This document shows, piece after piece, positions 18,452-29,875 of a stretch of DNA of 64,000 nt. The number at the start of each line of letters is the position of its first letter. The first letter of the stretch is position 1. The translations under genes were made by a program, and so were the position numbers. The stretch lies in the NCBI RefSeq assembly GCF_900302475.1, contig NZ_OMOQ01000002.1:493501-557500 (forward strand). Direction: 5' to 3'. This DNA comes from Defluviimonas aquaemixtae. Lineage in GTDB: Bacteria > Pseudomonadota > Alphaproteobacteria > Rhodobacterales > Rhodobacteraceae. Under the pieces are notes generated by a model. The model ran no database searches. It was not told where the DNA came from and was given only the letters and a program-made list of their open reading frames with translations.

Positions 18452-19991
18452 CCTCGAAGGTGATCTTGTTCCAGACATTGTACTTCCCCGAGGGTTTTCG
18501 CATCGGCAGGCGCGTCACTTCTTCCAGTGTCGCGGCGTCGTAGACGATCACCGCTCCATCATCCTCCCAGACGGAGACGAGCGCGTGGCGTCCGTCGCGC
18601 GTGAACTCCGTGTGCGCGACCGTTTTACCCGGCGCGGGTATGAGCGTCTTCACGATCTCTAGCGTGCGCTTGTCAATCACATGCATCCTGTCGTGGTTCG
18701 GGCCGAAAAACACGTCGGCCCAAACATAAGGCGTGTTTGCGTGGCTTCTGAGGAAGAAGCCGGGACCGTCCGTCTTAATCGTCTTCACGACTTGCCAGGA
18801 CGCCATGTCGATCACGCTCAACATGCCTTCCCGCAGATGCGGCGTTGCCATGACGCGATGCCCGTCGCGAAGCCAGGAGATGCCGGAACCGAGATGCGGC
18901 ATGCCGGGCAGCGGAAGTTCCGCGATCGCGCGACCGACGTCGAGATTGACGACGACGCCCCGATCGCCCTCACGGTTCGTACCGATCAGGTTGCGGTAGT
19001 CCGGGCTGAAGAAGAAATCGTCGATCGGGTCCTCGACCGGAATGCGGCGGCGGGCGAAAAGCCCCGTTTCGGCCGCCAGGCTTTCCTCCATCCCCGACTC
19101 GTGGCTATGCACGAAGCCTTCGTGGAAGGGGCCCGCATCGGGAACGGTCGCGACTTCCCAGATCTCGGCCACGTCCTTCAACGCGAGGACGAAGCTCTCG
19201 CGATCCAGCGCCTGGTAGACGGCCGAGACGCGGCTGGTCGCACCGTCGCGGCCAACCACGTCGATCACGCGCGCGACACTAAGATCGGCCGCGTCCAGAA
19301 TCGTCAGCGTGTTCGGCAGGTAGTTCGCGACCGCAAGCCACTTGCCGTCATGGCTGATCGCGATGTTTCGGCTGTTGAGCCCGGCGCGAACGCGACCCAC
19401 CTCGGCCAGCGACCAGAGGTCATACTTCTGCACCCAGCCATCCCGTGACATGATGAAGACGAAGCGACCATTGGGCGTGAACTTCGGACCGCCATGAACG
19501 GCGTAGGGCGTCGAGAACCGGTCGAGTACGCCGAATGTGTCGCCGTCGAGCACACTGACATGATGGTCGCCCGTTTCGACGACTAGTGTGACATTCATCG
19601 GATCGGCCTCAAAAACGGGCGCGTCGGATGCCGCGTAGTCGGCTCGCATCTCGCGCGTTGCGGCTATATCGGCCGCCGTCCAGTCCGGCACTTCGGCAAG
19701 AGGCGCGGAGATGTACGCGGCGAGCGCGGCGATTTCTTCGGCTGCCAGATCACCGGCGAAAGCGGGCATCTGCGTCGCCACGCGCCCGTTGCCTATGACC
19801 TCCTGAAGGGCGTCGCCTTTGATTCTGCCCAGCGTCTCGGGGATCAGCGCGGGTCCCATTCCGCCGAGCCGTGTCTCGGCATGGCAGGCCGCGCAATGCT
19901 CGCCGTAAAGTGCAGCCCCATCGGGCGCCGCCATCGCGGGCAGGGCGGCAAGAGCGGTCAGAGCACTAGAAAAAGCGATGTGCCGGATCAT
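18435..19991 (-). CDS. nirN: NirN, c-type cytochrome with d1-type beta-propeller (heme d1 dehydrogenase)
   Basis: 518 residues with a signal peptide (1-22), a cytochrome c domain with heme motif C33-A-A-C36-H, and an eight-bladed propeller like that of NirS (e.g. [32 protein letters not shown]). NirN oxidises the propionate of dihydro-heme d1 in the periplasm, the last step of d1 synthesis. It is shorter than NirS and lies after nirJ, overlapping it by 26 bp, which separates it from NirS at 25.4-27.2 kb. Confidence 0.9.
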   Translation of the reverse strand: MIRHIAFSSALTALAALPAMAAPDGAALYGEHCAACHAETRLGGMGPALIPETLGRIKGDALQEVIGNGRVATQMPAFAGDLAAEEIAALAAYISAPLAEVPDWTAADIAATREMRADYAASDAPVFEADPMNVTLVVETGDHHVSVLDGDTFGVLDRFSTPYAVHGGPKFTPNGRFVFIMSRDGWVQKYDLWSLAEVGRVRAGLNSRNIAISHDGKWLAVANYLPNTLTILDAADLSVARVIDVVGRDGATSRVSAVYQALDRESFVLALKDVAEIWEVATVPDAGPFHEGFVHSHESGMEESLAAETGLFARRRIPVEDPIDDFFFSPDYRNLIGTNREGDRGVVVNLDVGRAIAELPLPGMPHLGSGISWLRDGHRVMATPHLREGMLSVIDMASWQVVKTIKTDGPGFFLRSHANTPYVWADVFFGPNHDRMHVIDKRTLEIVKTLIPAPGKTVAHTEFTRDGRHALVSVWEDDGAVIVYDAATLEEVTRLPMRKPSGKYNVWNKITFEDGTSH

Positions 19992-21174
19992 GGCTCTTGC
20001 CCCGGAATGGCGTGACGGACAGGCGCGCGGTATCTTCCGTGCCGATTTCCCGGTTGGTCAGATAGCAGGCCGGGTCCTCGGCCCAGGGATCACCCGTCAC
20101 CTGCAACGCCCGGATGCGCGTATTGCCGCCGCAGACCGACTGGAACTTGCAGTCGCCGCAGCGACCCTTGAGCGGTCTGGGCCGTTGACGCAAGGTGGCA
20201 AGTATCACGTCGTCGCCGGTCCAGAGCTCGGAAAATGGCGTATCCTTGACCGAACCGACGGTGTAGTCGGACCAGTAGGTGTCGGGGTGGACCCGGCCCT
20301 GATGGTCGATATTGGCGACGCCGAGGCCGGACGAATTGCCGCCCCAAGCCTCGAGATGCGCCCGGACGTGGCGGACCTTCTCCGCGTTGTAATTCCGCTC
20401 GACCCAGCGCAGGAACCAGACGGCATCCGCGTCATTGTTACCGGTCACGATCTCGAGTGGCTGGCCTTCGACGACTGCGGCCCAGGCACGTTCGATCAGG
20501 TGATCCATCGCGGTGCGTGTGCGCAGATGCGCGGTGTCCTCGCCGCGGTTCTTGTCGCCGCGTCCGGCGTAGACGAGATGCGAGAGGTAGAACTTATCCA
20601 CGCCTTCGCTGTCGCAGAGGTCGAGCATATCAGAGAGCGCATGCGCGTTGTCGTCGGTGATCGTGAAGCGCAGGCCAACCTTGATGTCGCGCGCCTTGCA
20701 GGCCCGGACCCCTTCGAGCGCCGCGTCGAATGCCCCGTCCACGCCCCGGAACCAGTCGTTCACCGCGCCTGTCCCATCAAGCGAGATGCCAACATAGTCG
20801 AAGCCCAGATCTGCGATCTGGTCGGCGTGCTCGGCGAGCTTGGTGCCGTTCGTCGAGAGGCTCAGATGCCGGAAGCTGAGCGTCCGCGCGCGTTCGGCGA
20901 GATCGAAGAAATCGAATCGCGATAGTGGCTCGCCGCCAGACAGGATCAACGCCGGGATACCGAAGCCCGACAGATCGTCGAGCACGCTCATCGCCTGGTC
21001 GTGCGTCAATTCACCTGGAAAATGGACATCGGCCGAGGTTGTGTAGCAGTGCCGGCAACGCAGGTTGCAGCGTCGCGTCAAGTTCCAGATCACGACCGGT
21101 TTGACCGGGCCCGGCCGCCTGCGCGGCTTCGTGGGCGTGATCAGTTCGTGCATGTACTGGGTCAATCTGAACAT
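19966..21174 (-). CDS. nirJ: NirJ, radical SAM heme d1 biosynthesis protein
   Basis: 402 residues. The radical-SAM cluster motif is C36-x3-C40-x2-C43 in [11 protein letters not shown], with the GGEPL AdoMet motif downstream. A C-terminal SPASM-like cysteine cluster ([15 protein letters not shown]) would hold an auxiliary Fe-S cluster. NirJ replaces the propionates of 12,18-didecarboxysiroheme by oxo groups in the cytoplasm. It starts 3 bp after the nirH stop and overlaps nirN at its end. Confidence 0.95.
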   Translation of the reverse strand: MFRLTQYMHELITPTKPRRRPGPVKPVVIWNLTRRCNLRCRHCYTTSADVHFPGELTHDQAMSVLDDLSGFGIPALILSGGEPLSRFDFFDLAERARTLSFRHLSLSTNGTKLAEHADQIADLGFDYVGISLDGTGAVNDWFRGVDGAFDAALEGVRACKARDIKVGLRFTITDDNAHALSDMLDLCDSEGVDKFYLSHLVYAGRGDKNRGEDTAHLRTRTAMDHLIERAWAAVVEGQPLEIVTGNNDADAVWFLRWVERNYNAEKVRHVRAHLEAWGGNSSGLGVANIDHQGRVHPDTYWSDYTVGSVKDTPFSELWTGDDVILATLRQRPRPLKGRCGDCKFQSVCGGNTRIRALQVTGDPWAEDPACYLTNREIGTEDTARLSVTPFRGKSHDPAHRFF

Positions 21175-21177
21175 CGC

Positions 21178-21666
21178 TCAGCTCCCATTGCTAAGGCGCA
21201 GCCCCGCCTTCTTCAGGATGCGCGTGGAGTAAAGAATGTCGTGGCTTCTGCAGGCGGGGCCGAGAAGCGCCGCGATCTCGCGACGCCGTGTCTCGACCTC
21301 ATCACGGTCGTGGCTGTGGATCATCGCGAACAGATTGTAGGGCCAGTCGGGCAGGGCGCGCGGCCTGAGGTAGCAGTGCGAAACGTAGTCCAGCGCGCCG
21401 ATCTTTGCGCCGAGTTCCTCGGCCGCGTCGTCTTCCACGTCCCAGACGCTCATCCCGTTCGCGGTCAGGCCGAGCGCAAAGTGATTGGGTGCGATCGCGA
21501 TGCGCCGGATGGCACCGGATTCGAGCATGGCGTGAATGCGGGCAATGACTGCCGCCTCATCGAGACCAAGCCACGAGGCGACTTCGGCATAGGGCGTAGC
21601 CGTGATGGGTAGTCCGCCCTGGGTGGCGGCGATGAGGCGGCGATCGGTGTCGTCGAGCTGTGTCAT
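21178..21666 (-). CDS. nirH: NirH, siroheme decarboxylase subunit (AsnC-like)
   Basis: 162 residues of the Lrp/AsnC-like fold: an N-terminal HTH (LDDTDRRLIAATQGG, then EVASWLGLDEAAVIARI) and a RAM-like domain. Together with NirD, L and G it decarboxylates siroheme to 12,18-didecarboxysiroheme; it is an enzyme rather than a regulator. The ATG at 21664-21666 overlaps the nirG stop by four bases (ATGA). The C-terminal PACRSHDILYSTRILKK matches the pattern in NirL. The letter (G or H) follows operon order. Confidence 0.87.
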   Translation of the reverse strand: MTQLDDTDRRLIAATQGGLPITATPYAEVASWLGLDEAAVIARIHAMLESGAIRRIAIAPNHFALGLTANGMSVWDVEDDAAEELGAKIGALDYVSHCYLRPRALPDWPYNLFAMIHSHDRDEVETRRREIAALLGPACRSHDILYSTRILKKAGLRLSNGS

Positions 21667-22139
21667 GCTGCGACCTTGAACCGGACGAAGAACTCTCGAA
21701 GTTTTGGAAAGAGAAGCACCTTCAGCCCCGTCTCCTTCTCGATCCGCTCCGCGGTTTCGGAGATGCCTTTCGGGCGTTCGGTCGCCAGCACGAACCACAT
21801 GTTCAGCTTGTGGCTGCGTTCATAGTTGTGCGCGACTTCGGGGTGGGCGTTGACGAGCGTGGCAACCGCATCGAAGCGGTCCGGTGGTACCGACATCGCG
21901 CAGAGACAGAAGGCTCCGCCCAAGGCTTCGGCGTCGAAGAACGGTCCGAATCGGGTGATCGCGCCGAGGTCGCGCAGCGCGAGCAGGCGGCGGATCAGAT
22001 CGCTTTCGTCGATGCCTAGCTGGGCGGCGACTTCGGCGAATGGGCGCGGCGAGAGAGGGAATCCGTCTTCCTGCAGCGCATTCAAGACCCTGCGGTCGGT
22101 GTCGTCGAGGGAATCAGGGGGCAGGGGCGTCCGTCTCAT
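21663..22139 (-). CDS. nirG: NirG, siroheme decarboxylase subunit (AsnC-like)
   Basis: 158 residues, with HTH segment LDDTDRRVLNALQEDGFPLSPRPFAEVAAQLG and an AsnC-type C-terminal domain containing HNYERSHKLNMWFVLA. That NxWF motif is shared with the NirD half of the neighbouring fusion. The ATG at 22137-22139 overlaps the nirDL stop (ATGA) and the gene ends by overlapping nirH, so translation of the set is coupled and subunit ratios are probably matched. Confidence 0.87.
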   Translation of the reverse strand: MRRTPLPPDSLDDTDRRVLNALQEDGFPLSPRPFAEVAAQLGIDESDLIRRLLALRDLGAITRFGPFFDAEALGGAFCLCAMSVPPDRFDAVATLVNAHPEVAHNYERSHKLNMWFVLATERPKGISETAERIEKETGLKVLLFPKLREFFVRFKVAA

Positions 22140-23122
22140 GCCGCCTTCTCCTCGATCAGCGCGCCTGTCTGACGAAAGCAGCGGGTCGAGAACAGGACGC
22201 GATGCCTGGCGCCGGAAAGCTCGGGCAGTCGCGCAGCTTCCGACAGTATCGCAAGCGCTTCGGGACGCGACCGCGCGTGGATCATGGAATAGAGCGGATA
22301 ATCCCAGATGCCCGGCACGGTCCTCCGCTCGTAACAAAGCGTCACGCCGGCGTGGCGGGCGAGCGCCGGACCGGCGGCGTCGATCCGGCCTGCCGGCAGA
22401 TCCCAGACAATCATCGCATTCGCCGTCCAGCCAAGCGGCCGGTGCCGGACGATGACGCCGATGCGCGACAGAATGCCGGCCGCTTGAAGCATCCCGATGC
22501 GTTTGATGACCGTACTTTCCTCGCGCCCGAGATCGCGCCCCAGAATCGCGAACGGGCGTGGCAGAAGTGTCAGCCCGGTGCTCATCGCCTGAAGAAGCGG
22601 GCGGTCGTCATCCCAAAGAATCTCGGGCCGGGCAGGTCGAGGCGCCGGCATGACTTCCGGCCGCGCACCGCCCATCCTGAATCCGAGATCAATATTGAAG
22701 GGCCGCACGAGGCGCAGGTCGAGCACCCTGAGTCCGCTACGCGCCCCGATGCGTGACAGGCTTGCCTCCAGCCGCGACGGGTCGGGCGCGGTCGCGACGA
22801 ACCACAGATTCCACGGGTCCTCGCGCAGGTAGGAGTGGTTGACGCCTGGTTCTTCACCAATGATCGCGGCGACCTCTTCGACGCGCCCCTCAGACACGGT
22901 CATCGCGGCGAGCGTCGAGGCGCCGGCGGTGTTCGGGCGCAGGGTCGCGCCGACGCGGCTGATCATCCCGGCGGAGCGGAGCGCTCCCAGGCGCGAGATC
23001 ACTTCGTCCTCGTCGATGCCGATACATTCGCCGATCGCCGCGAAGGGCCGGGGCACGAGAGGCAGGTCGCGCTGGAAGTCGTCGAGAAGGCGGCGGTCCG
23101 TGGGGTCGAGGCTGTCGAGCAT
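22136..23122 (-). CDS. nirDL: NirDL, fused siroheme decarboxylase subunits
   Basis: 328 residues holding two AsnC-like units in one chain. The first (about 1-150) is NirD-like with LDPTDRRLLDDFQRDLPLV and HSYLREDPWNLWFVA. The second (about 170-328) is NirL-like with LLQAMSTGLTLLPRPFAILG and CYERRTVPGIWDYPLY. The fusion is known from several denitrifiers, while G and H remain separate here. The start ATG at 23120-23122 lies 2 bp after the nirF stop. The complex acts on siroheme made from the NirE product. Confidence 0.9.
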   Translation of the reverse strand: MLDSLDPTDRRLLDDFQRDLPLVPRPFAAIGECIGIDEDEVISRLGALRSAGMISRVGATLRPNTAGASTLAAMTVSEGRVEEVAAIIGEEPGVNHSYLREDPWNLWFVATAPDPSRLEASLSRIGARSGLRVLDLRLVRPFNIDLGFRMGGARPEVMPAPRPARPEILWDDDRPLLQAMSTGLTLLPRPFAILGRDLGREESTVIKRIGMLQAAGILSRIGVIVRHRPLGWTANAMIVWDLPAGRIDAAGPALARHAGVTLCYERRTVPGIWDYPLYSMIHARSRPEALAILSEAARLPELSGARHRVLFSTRCFRQTGALIEEKAA

Positions 23123-23124
23123 GG

Positions 23125-24273
23125 TCAGAGCCCCGTCCGATGCGCCCGGGCGGTGAAGAAGATCCCGCTCGGGGTGTCGGCCGCGATCTCGGCCAGCAAT
23201 TCGAAAGTCCTGGTGTCGTAGATCGCGACCTTGTTGTCGTCGCGGGCGGAGATCCAGACCTCGGCGCCTCGGGGCGCGAATTCCATGTGCAGGACGGCGG
23301 CGCCGGGCGTCAGGGTCTTCACGGCCTCGTGCGTACGGCTGTCCACGACTTGAACCGTGTCGTTGAGGGGCGTCGCGAAGTTGACCCAGACGAAAGGAGA
23401 GCCCGGCTGCGCGACGATGAAGACCGGCTGTCCGTGCATGGGCGTGCGCGCGACTTCCTGAAGGTTTTCGCGGTCGACCCAAATAAGCTCGTGCCGGCCG
23501 ATGGCGGGGAGGACGTATTGCCCTTCGGTGAAGGCCCAGCCCTGAAGATGCGGCATCTTGTAGACCGGCAGGTCGTCGTCGGTCTTGCCGTAGTCCTTGA
23601 GGAAGCGCACGGGCTTCGGCCTCTCGTCCCAGAGGTCGATAGCGGTCACGCCCTTCTCGCCGAACAATCCGATCAGGTATATGTGCGCGTCCTCGGTCAG
23701 AACGGCATCGAAGGGGTTCGCGCCGACATCGCCGAGTTTGGTCAGAACCATCTCGGGACCGGAGAAATCGGCCATGAATGCCTCGCCGGTTTCCCATGTC
23801 GACCAGGCAAAGCGGCGGCCCGGCACGTCGACGAGGCCGATGGTCTTCGCGCCGGCGGGAACATCGGCGACCATCTCCAGCGTATCGGCATCGAAGACCT
23901 TCACGCCGCCGGGGTCGTAGTTCGACACGGCGATGAGTCTCCCGTCGTCAGAAATCGCGCCGCCGATCGAATTTCCGCCCTGCACGATTCTCTTGGCGAT
24001 GGACCGGGTCAGCATGTCGACCTTGGTCAGCCCGCCGTCGCGGCCGAACACATAGGCGTAACGTTCGTCGGGGCTGTAGGTCAGCGAGGCGTGGCTGAGG
24101 TCACCGAGCCCCTGAATCCGACCGATCGCGGCGCGATCGGACCGGTCCACGACCAACAACGAGCCCGTCGTGCGTTCGACGACAAGCCCGAGATCGCCGG
24201 TTGCGCAGCATGGATCCATCGCGGCGGCGGGCTGGCAGAGGGCAAGGAAAATGGCGGTGACCAATGGTCTCAT
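23125..24273 (-). CDS. nirF: NirF, periplasmic heme d1 biosynthesis protein
   Basis: 382 residues with a signal peptide (1-about 20) and a d1-type eight-bladed propeller but no heme c domain. Features include GLVVERTTGSLLVVDR, RYAYVFGRDGGLTKVDM, and MPHLQGWAFTEGQYVLP. NirF acts late in heme d1 assembly in the periplasm, with NirN. The chosen ATG at 24271-24273 overlaps the nirC stop by four bases. A CCATG motif after the signal sequence has two cysteines, which is unusual. Confidence 0.92.
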   Translation of the reverse strand: MRPLVTAIFLALCQPAAAMDPCCATGDLGLVVERTTGSLLVVDRSDRAAIGRIQGLGDLSHASLTYSPDERYAYVFGRDGGLTKVDMLTRSIAKRIVQGGNSIGGAISDDGRLIAVSNYDPGGVKVFDADTLEMVADVPAGAKTIGLVDVPGRRFAWSTWETGEAFMADFSGPEMVLTKLGDVGANPFDAVLTEDAHIYLIGLFGEKGVTAIDLWDERPKPVRFLKDYGKTDDDLPVYKMPHLQGWAFTEGQYVLPAIGRHELIWVDRENLQEVARTPMHGQPVFIVAQPGSPFVWVNFATPLNDTVQVVDSRTHEAVKTLTPGAAVLHMEFAPRGAEVWISARDDNKVAIYDTRTFELLAEIAADTPSGIFFTARAHRTGL

Positions 24274-24572
24274 TTTGTCCGTCCCTTCAGGTAATCGGCG
24301 ATCCACAGGGCATCCTCTTCGCTGAGCAGCGGGCGCCAGCGCGGCATCGCGGTTCCGGGTACGCCTTCGAGAATGATTTCGGCGATCCCCTCGGATTCGG
24401 TCGCTGACAGCGCGGTGGGCGTCAGCGGGCTACCAAGCCCGCCATTCATCGTCAGCCCGTGGCACGATCCGCAATCCTGCTCGACGATGTGCTCCAGCCG
24501 GTTGGCGCGGTCCGTCGCTATCTCGGCCGACGCAGGCAAGCTGGAGAGAAGAAGGATTGCGATGCTACGCAT
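24270..24572 (-). CDS. nirC: NirC, cytochrome c55x
   Basis: 100 residues with a signal peptide (1-16, ASA cleavage), one heme-binding site C34-G-S-C37-H, and a later methionine ligand candidate in GTAMPRW. NirC is a small periplasmic monoheme electron carrier that supports NirS activity or heme d1 maturation. It overlaps nirE by 8 bp and nirF by 4 bp. Confidence 0.92.
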   Translation of the reverse strand: MRSIAILLLSSLPASAEIATDRANRLEHIVEQDCGSCHGLTMNGGLGSPLTPTALSATESEGIAEIILEGVPGTAMPRWRPLLSEEDALWIADYLKGRTK

Positions 24573-25356
24573 AGGCCGCAGTCTCCGATCCGCCAGTCAT
24601 AGCCGCACAGGTCCGCGCGGCAAGGTCGCGGAGCCCAACCACCCGACCGATGATGAACAGCACCGGCGCTTCCGGAGCGGCGCCGGCGATGTCGGCGGCG
24701 ATGGCGCCAAGTGTGGAGACCATCCGCGTCTCTCGCGGCGTCGTGGCCGCGGCTACAGCGAGCACCGGAAGCGTGACCGGCATCCCGTGCCGCATGAGCT
24801 GGAAGGCGATCTCGGCGATATTCGCCACGCCCATGTAGACGACAAGCGTGGAGTCTCCGCCCGCGAGCGCCGCCCAATCGAGGTCGAGCCGCGCGTCGCG
24901 CGCGCGGTGGCCGGTTACGTAATGTATGCCGGTCGCGAGCCCGCGGTGGGTCAGGGGCAGACCGGCCGCGGCCGCGGCGCCCTGCGCGGCCGTGATGCCC
25001 GGCACGTAGCTGACCGCAATCCCCGCTTCGCGCAGCGCCTCGGCCTCTTCCGAGCCGCGCGCGAAGATCAGCGGGTCGCCGCCCTTCAGCCGCGCGACCG
25101 TCAGCCCCTCCTGCGCGAGCGCGATCAGGATGTCGTTGATCTCGGGCTGCGGCACCGGGTGATGGCCAGGCAGCTTGCCCACGTCGATTCGCCGTTTGCC
25201 ATCGGGTACGAGCGCCATGATCTCGTCCGAGACGAGCCGGTCAAAGACCACCACATCGGCCCCTTGCAGAACATTGAGCGCGCGGAGCGTCAGAAGCTCC
25301 GGATCGCCCGGCCCGGCGCCGATGAGGAAGACTTTGCCTGCACTGATGTCCTTCAT
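24565..25356 (-). CDS. nirE: NirE, uroporphyrinogen-III C-methyltransferase
   Basis: 263 residues of the SUMT/CobA family. The N-terminal VFLIGAGPGDPELLTLRA, the RLKGGDPLIFARGSEEA segment and VPGITAAQGAAAAAGLPLTHR are diagnostic. It methylates uroporphyrinogen III twice to give precorrin-2, the entry to siroheme and heme d1. The start ATG at 25354-25356 is 59 bp past the nirS stop, with a hairpin in between. Being inside the nir operon makes it the dedicated d1 copy. Confidence 0.93.
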   Translation of the reverse strand: MKDISAGKVFLIGAGPGDPELLTLRALNVLQGADVVVFDRLVSDEIMALVPDGKRRIDVGKLPGHHPVPQPEINDILIALAQEGLTVARLKGGDPLIFARGSEEAEALREAGIAVSYVPGITAAQGAAAAAGLPLTHRGLATGIHYVTGHRARDARLDLDWAALAGGDSTLVVYMGVANIAEIAFQLMRHGMPVTLPVLAVAAATTPRETRMVSTLGAIAADIAGAAPEAPVLFIIGRVVGLRDLAARTCAAMTGGSETAAYA

Positions 25357-25380
25357 GGCCGTCTCCGTGAATGGGAAGGG

Positions 25381-25406
25381 CCGGCGGGGTGTGGGACCCC
25401 CGCCGG
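25381..25406 (-). promoter_or_regulatory. Strong hairpin between nirS and nirE
   Basis: A perfect nine-base GC-only stem (CCGGCGGGG / CCCCGCCGG) with an eight-base loop lies 9 bp past the nirS stop. No U run follows. It probably acts as an mRNA processing or stability element, or a leaky terminator, giving more nirS than nirE-N message. Confidence 0.5.
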
Positions 25407-25415
25407 AGGGACGCG

Positions 25416-27249
<1,834 letters not shown>

Positions 27250-27261
27250 GGCGGCGGGGCG

Positions 27262-27923
27262 AGCATCAGCACAGGGTCCGGAGTAATTTCCGCATCCAGG
27301 ACGATGCGCCTCCTTTCAACGCTTCTCGCAGCGCTCTCGCTCGTCGCCGCCCCGGACCTCCACGACGCGACAGGCGGCACGTTCGACCCGACAGTTCAGC
27401 CATTGTGGCGCGCCATGGCAACGGGCGGTAATGTCGAGGCGGCGCGGAGACCCGTTGGCTGGGGCCGGGTGCGGCCGTCGGCGCGGGAAATGCGTCTCGA
27501 TCCCGGCATGGCGCCCACATTCAACGGCGTCGCGCAGCGCCACGCGGCGGACCGAAGTCGCCGCGCTCCCGCGCGCGGATGGGTTCCGCGACGTGCTCGT
27601 GGACATGGGCGAGATCGCGGCGTGTGGCCGGAATGTTGCGCGCGTGACAGGCCGCCATTGCCGGTCCGGACGGGCGCGAGCTTGCCCGCGCTGGCCTCAG
27701 CGACCCGGCGTAAGCGACATCCTCGTAGACGGGGACACCGATCGGCCGGCGCTCGGCACACAACCTGCATCCGTCGGGCGCCTTGCCGCGCTGGACCACC
27801 GTTGCCGTTTCTGCCCCAGATGTCGCCACGGCCGGCGCGCTTTCGACTGCCTTCTGCCCGAAGGACCGGCCCGCGATCGACGACGCGCTCGCCCGGTTCC
27901 CCGCCGCGCGGACAGGGTGCTGA
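27262..27923 (+). pseudogene. Decayed nirX/apbE-like FMN transferase remnant
   Basis: Three reading frames in succession carry pieces of one ApbE-family protein in the correct order. Frame 1 (to about 27555) has HDATGGTFDPTVQPLW and RLDPGMAPTFNGVAQRHAA. Frame 2 (about 27555-27640) has ADGFRDVLVDMGEIAACGR. Frame 3 (about 27650-27923) has AIAGPDGRELARAGLSDPA followed by an in-frame TAA at 27711, then RWTTVAVSAPDVATAG and ALSTAFCPKDRPAIDDALA, ending at TGA 27921. The N-terminal hundred or so residues are missing. ApbE/NosX/NirX proteins attach FMN to respiratory proteins. In Paracoccus denitrificans nirI-nirX lies between nir and nor; here nirI is gone and nirX is dead. The open frames at 27304-27939 and 27431-27928 are only its pieces. 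Confidence 0.88.
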
Positions 27924-27935
27924 TCTGACGCCGGA

Positions 27936-27949
27936 TTGACTTTCGTTAA
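27936..27949 (+). promoter_or_regulatory. NNR/FNR-type operator of norC
   Basis: TTGAC-TTTC-GTTAA, identical over 16 bases to the nirS site and in the same orientation on the plus strand. It ends 64 nt before the norC ATG, matching the 62 nt on the nirS side, as expected for class II-like activation by a Crp/Fnr protein. It lies 12 bp past the end of the nirX remnant. Confidence 0.75.
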
Positions 27950-28013
27950 GGACCGGACGCGCCCAAGCCTTCAGATAGAGCCAAGTCAAACCGCTCCGGG
28001 AAGGATTGCCGCC

Positions 28014-28466
28014 ATGCGCGACGTCATGACCAAGAGCATGGCCCGAAACATATTCTACGGCGGGTCACTGTTCTTCATCCTTATCTTCATCGGGCTGTCG
28101 TTCCACAGCCACCGCTATATCGTGAACACATCCACGGCCGACATGCCGCTGACCGACAGCGTGGCGGCAGGCAAGCACATCTGGGAAAAGCACGCCTGTA
28201 TCAACTGCCACACGATCCTCGGCGAAGGCGCATACTTCGCGCCCGAGCTTGGAAACGTGATGACGCGCTGGGGCGTCGCGGACGACCCTGAGGCGGCGAT
28301 GGAGGTGCTGAAAGGCTGGATGGAAGCGATGCCCACCGGCATCGAGGGTCGTCGCCAGATGCCGAATTTCGGCCTGAGCGACGAGGAGTACCGCGAACTC
28401 GCCGACTTCCTTCTGTGGACCAACAAGATCCGCACGCAGGGCTGGCCGCCCAACGATGCCGGCTGA
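28014..28466 (+). CDS. norC: Nitric oxide reductase subunit C (cytochrome c)
   Basis: 150 residues. One N-terminal membrane helix (about 14-31) anchors a periplasmic cytochrome c domain with C62-I-N-C65-H66 and a methionine in RRQMPNFGLS. NorC passes electrons to NorB. The start ATG at 28014 follows AAGGA by 8 bases; ATG 28026 is an alternative. norB starts 12 bp after the stop. Expression is probably controlled by the NNR-like box upstream. Confidence 0.95.
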   Translation: MRDVMTKSMARNIFYGGSLFFILIFIGLSFHSHRYIVNTSTADMPLTDSVAAGKHIWEKHACINCHTILGEGAYFAPELGNVMTRWGVADDPEAAMEVLKGWMEAMPTGIEGRRQMPNFGLSDEEYRELADFLLWTNKIRTQGWPPNDAG

Positions 28467-28478
28467 GGAGACATCGCC

Positions 28479-29870
28479 ATGAGATATCAATCGCAAAAGA
28501 TCGCCCTGGCCTACTTTATCGTCGCCATGGCGTTGTTCGCCGTTCAGGTCACGCTCGGTCTAGTGCTCGGCTGGATATACGTCGACGGCAATTTCCTGAG
28601 CGAAGTCCTGCCCTTCAATATCGGGCGGATGCTGCACACCAACAGCCTTATCGTGTGGCTTATTCTCGGTTTCTTCGGCGCGGCCTACTTCCTGCTGCCG
28701 GAGGAGGCCGAACGCGAGATCCATTCGTCGACGCTGGCCTACATCCAGTTGGCAATCCTGGTCCTGGGTACGGTTGGCGTGGTCCTGACCTACTTCTTCA
28801 ATCTCTTCGAGGGGAACTTCCTTCTCGGCAAGGAAGGGCGCGAGTTCCTTGAACAACCGAAATGGGTCAAGGCGGGCATCGTCGTCGCGGCGCTGATATT
28901 CCTCTACAACGTCACGATGACGGTGCTTAAGGGTCGCAAGACGGCGGTCACGAACATCCTTCTGCTCGGGCTCTGGGGTCTTGCGCTGCTCTTTCTCTTC
29001 TCCTTCTACAACCCGTCGAACCTGGCGCTCGACAAGCAATATTGGTGGTATGTCGTCCACCTCTGGGTCGAAGGCGTGTGGGAGCTGATCATGGCCTCGA
29101 TCCTCGCCTACCTGATGCTGAAACTGACGGGCGTCGATCGCGAGGTCGTTGAGAAATGGCTCTACGTCATCGTCGCAACGGCACTATTCTCGGGGATCCT
29201 CGGTACCGGGCACCACTACTACTGGATCGGCACGCCGGGCTACTGGCAGTGGATCGGCTCGATCTTCTCCTCGCTCGAGGTGATTCCGTTCTTCGCGATG
29301 ATGAGTTTCGCCTTCGTCATGGTCTGGAAGGGCCGCCGCGACCATCCGAACAAGGCGGCGCTCTTATGGAGTCTCGGCTGCGCAACGCTCGCCTTCTTCG
29401 GCGCGGGCGTCTGGGGGTTCCTGCATACTCTCCACGGTGTGAACTTCTATACACACGGTACTCAGATCACCGCTGCACACGGCCACCTCGCTTTCTTCGG
29501 CGCCTATGTGTGCCTCAACCTCGCGATCATCACCTACGCGATGCCAGTGCTCAAGGGGCGCGATCCGTACAACCAGGTGCTCAATATGGCCTCTTTCTGG
29601 CTGATGGCGGGTGGCATGACCTTCATGACCTTCACGCTTACTTTCGCTGGTACCGTTCAGACGCACCTCCAGCGCGTACTTGGCATGAACTACATGGAAG
29701 TGCAGGACCAGCTCTGGGTGTTCTATGTGATGCGCTTCGGTTCGGGCATCGCAGTCGTGCTGGGCGCGATTCTCTTCATCTACTCGGTGCTGGCGCCGCG
29801 CCGCGAATTCATTGAGCCGGGCCCGCTCGAAAAGGCCCGGATCGACGCTGAACACACGGCAGCGGAGTGA
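28479..29870 (+). CDS. norB: Nitric oxide reductase subunit B
   Basis: 463 residues with about 12 membrane helices, a member of the heme-copper oxidase superfamily. It reduces two NO to N2O at a heme b3-FeB centre in the inner membrane. Recognisable segments include [14 protein letters not shown] (heme ligand), [16 protein letters not shown] (FeB histidine with the conserved glutamate), [10 protein letters not shown], and [14 protein letters not shown]. It is the short cytochrome-c-dependent type without the quinol-oxidising N-terminal extension. It follows norC by 12 bp. Confidence 0.97.
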   Translation: MRYQSQKIALAYFIVAMALFAVQVTLGLVLGWIYVDGNFLSEVLPFNIGRMLHTNSLIVWLILGFFGAAYFLLPEEAEREIHSSTLAYIQLAILVLGTVGVVLTYFFNLFEGNFLLGKEGREFLEQPKWVKAGIVVAALIFLYNVTMTVLKGRKTAVTNILLLGLWGLALLFLFSFYNPSNLALDKQYWWYVVHLWVEGVWELIMASILAYLMLKLTGVDREVVEKWLYVIVATALFSGILGTGHHYYWIGTPGYWQWIGSIFSSLEVIPFFAMMSFAFVMVWKGRRDHPNKAALLWSLGCATLAFFGAGVWGFLHTLHGVNFYTHGTQITAAHGHLAFFGAYVCLNLAIITYAMPVLKGRDPYNQVLNMASFWLMAGGMTFMTFTLTFAGTVQTHLQRVLGMNYMEVQDQLWVFYVMRFGSGIAVVLGAILFIYSVLAPRREFIEPGPLEKARIDAEHTAAE

Positions 29871-29875
29871 GGCGC

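Noticed and set aside
27304..27939. 211-codon open frame with a signal-peptide-like start between nirS and norC
   Set aside because: Only its first 80 or so residues look like protein (ApbE); the remainder is Arg/Pro-rich out-of-frame sequence, while the true ApbE continuation lies in other frames. Treated as part of the pseudogene.
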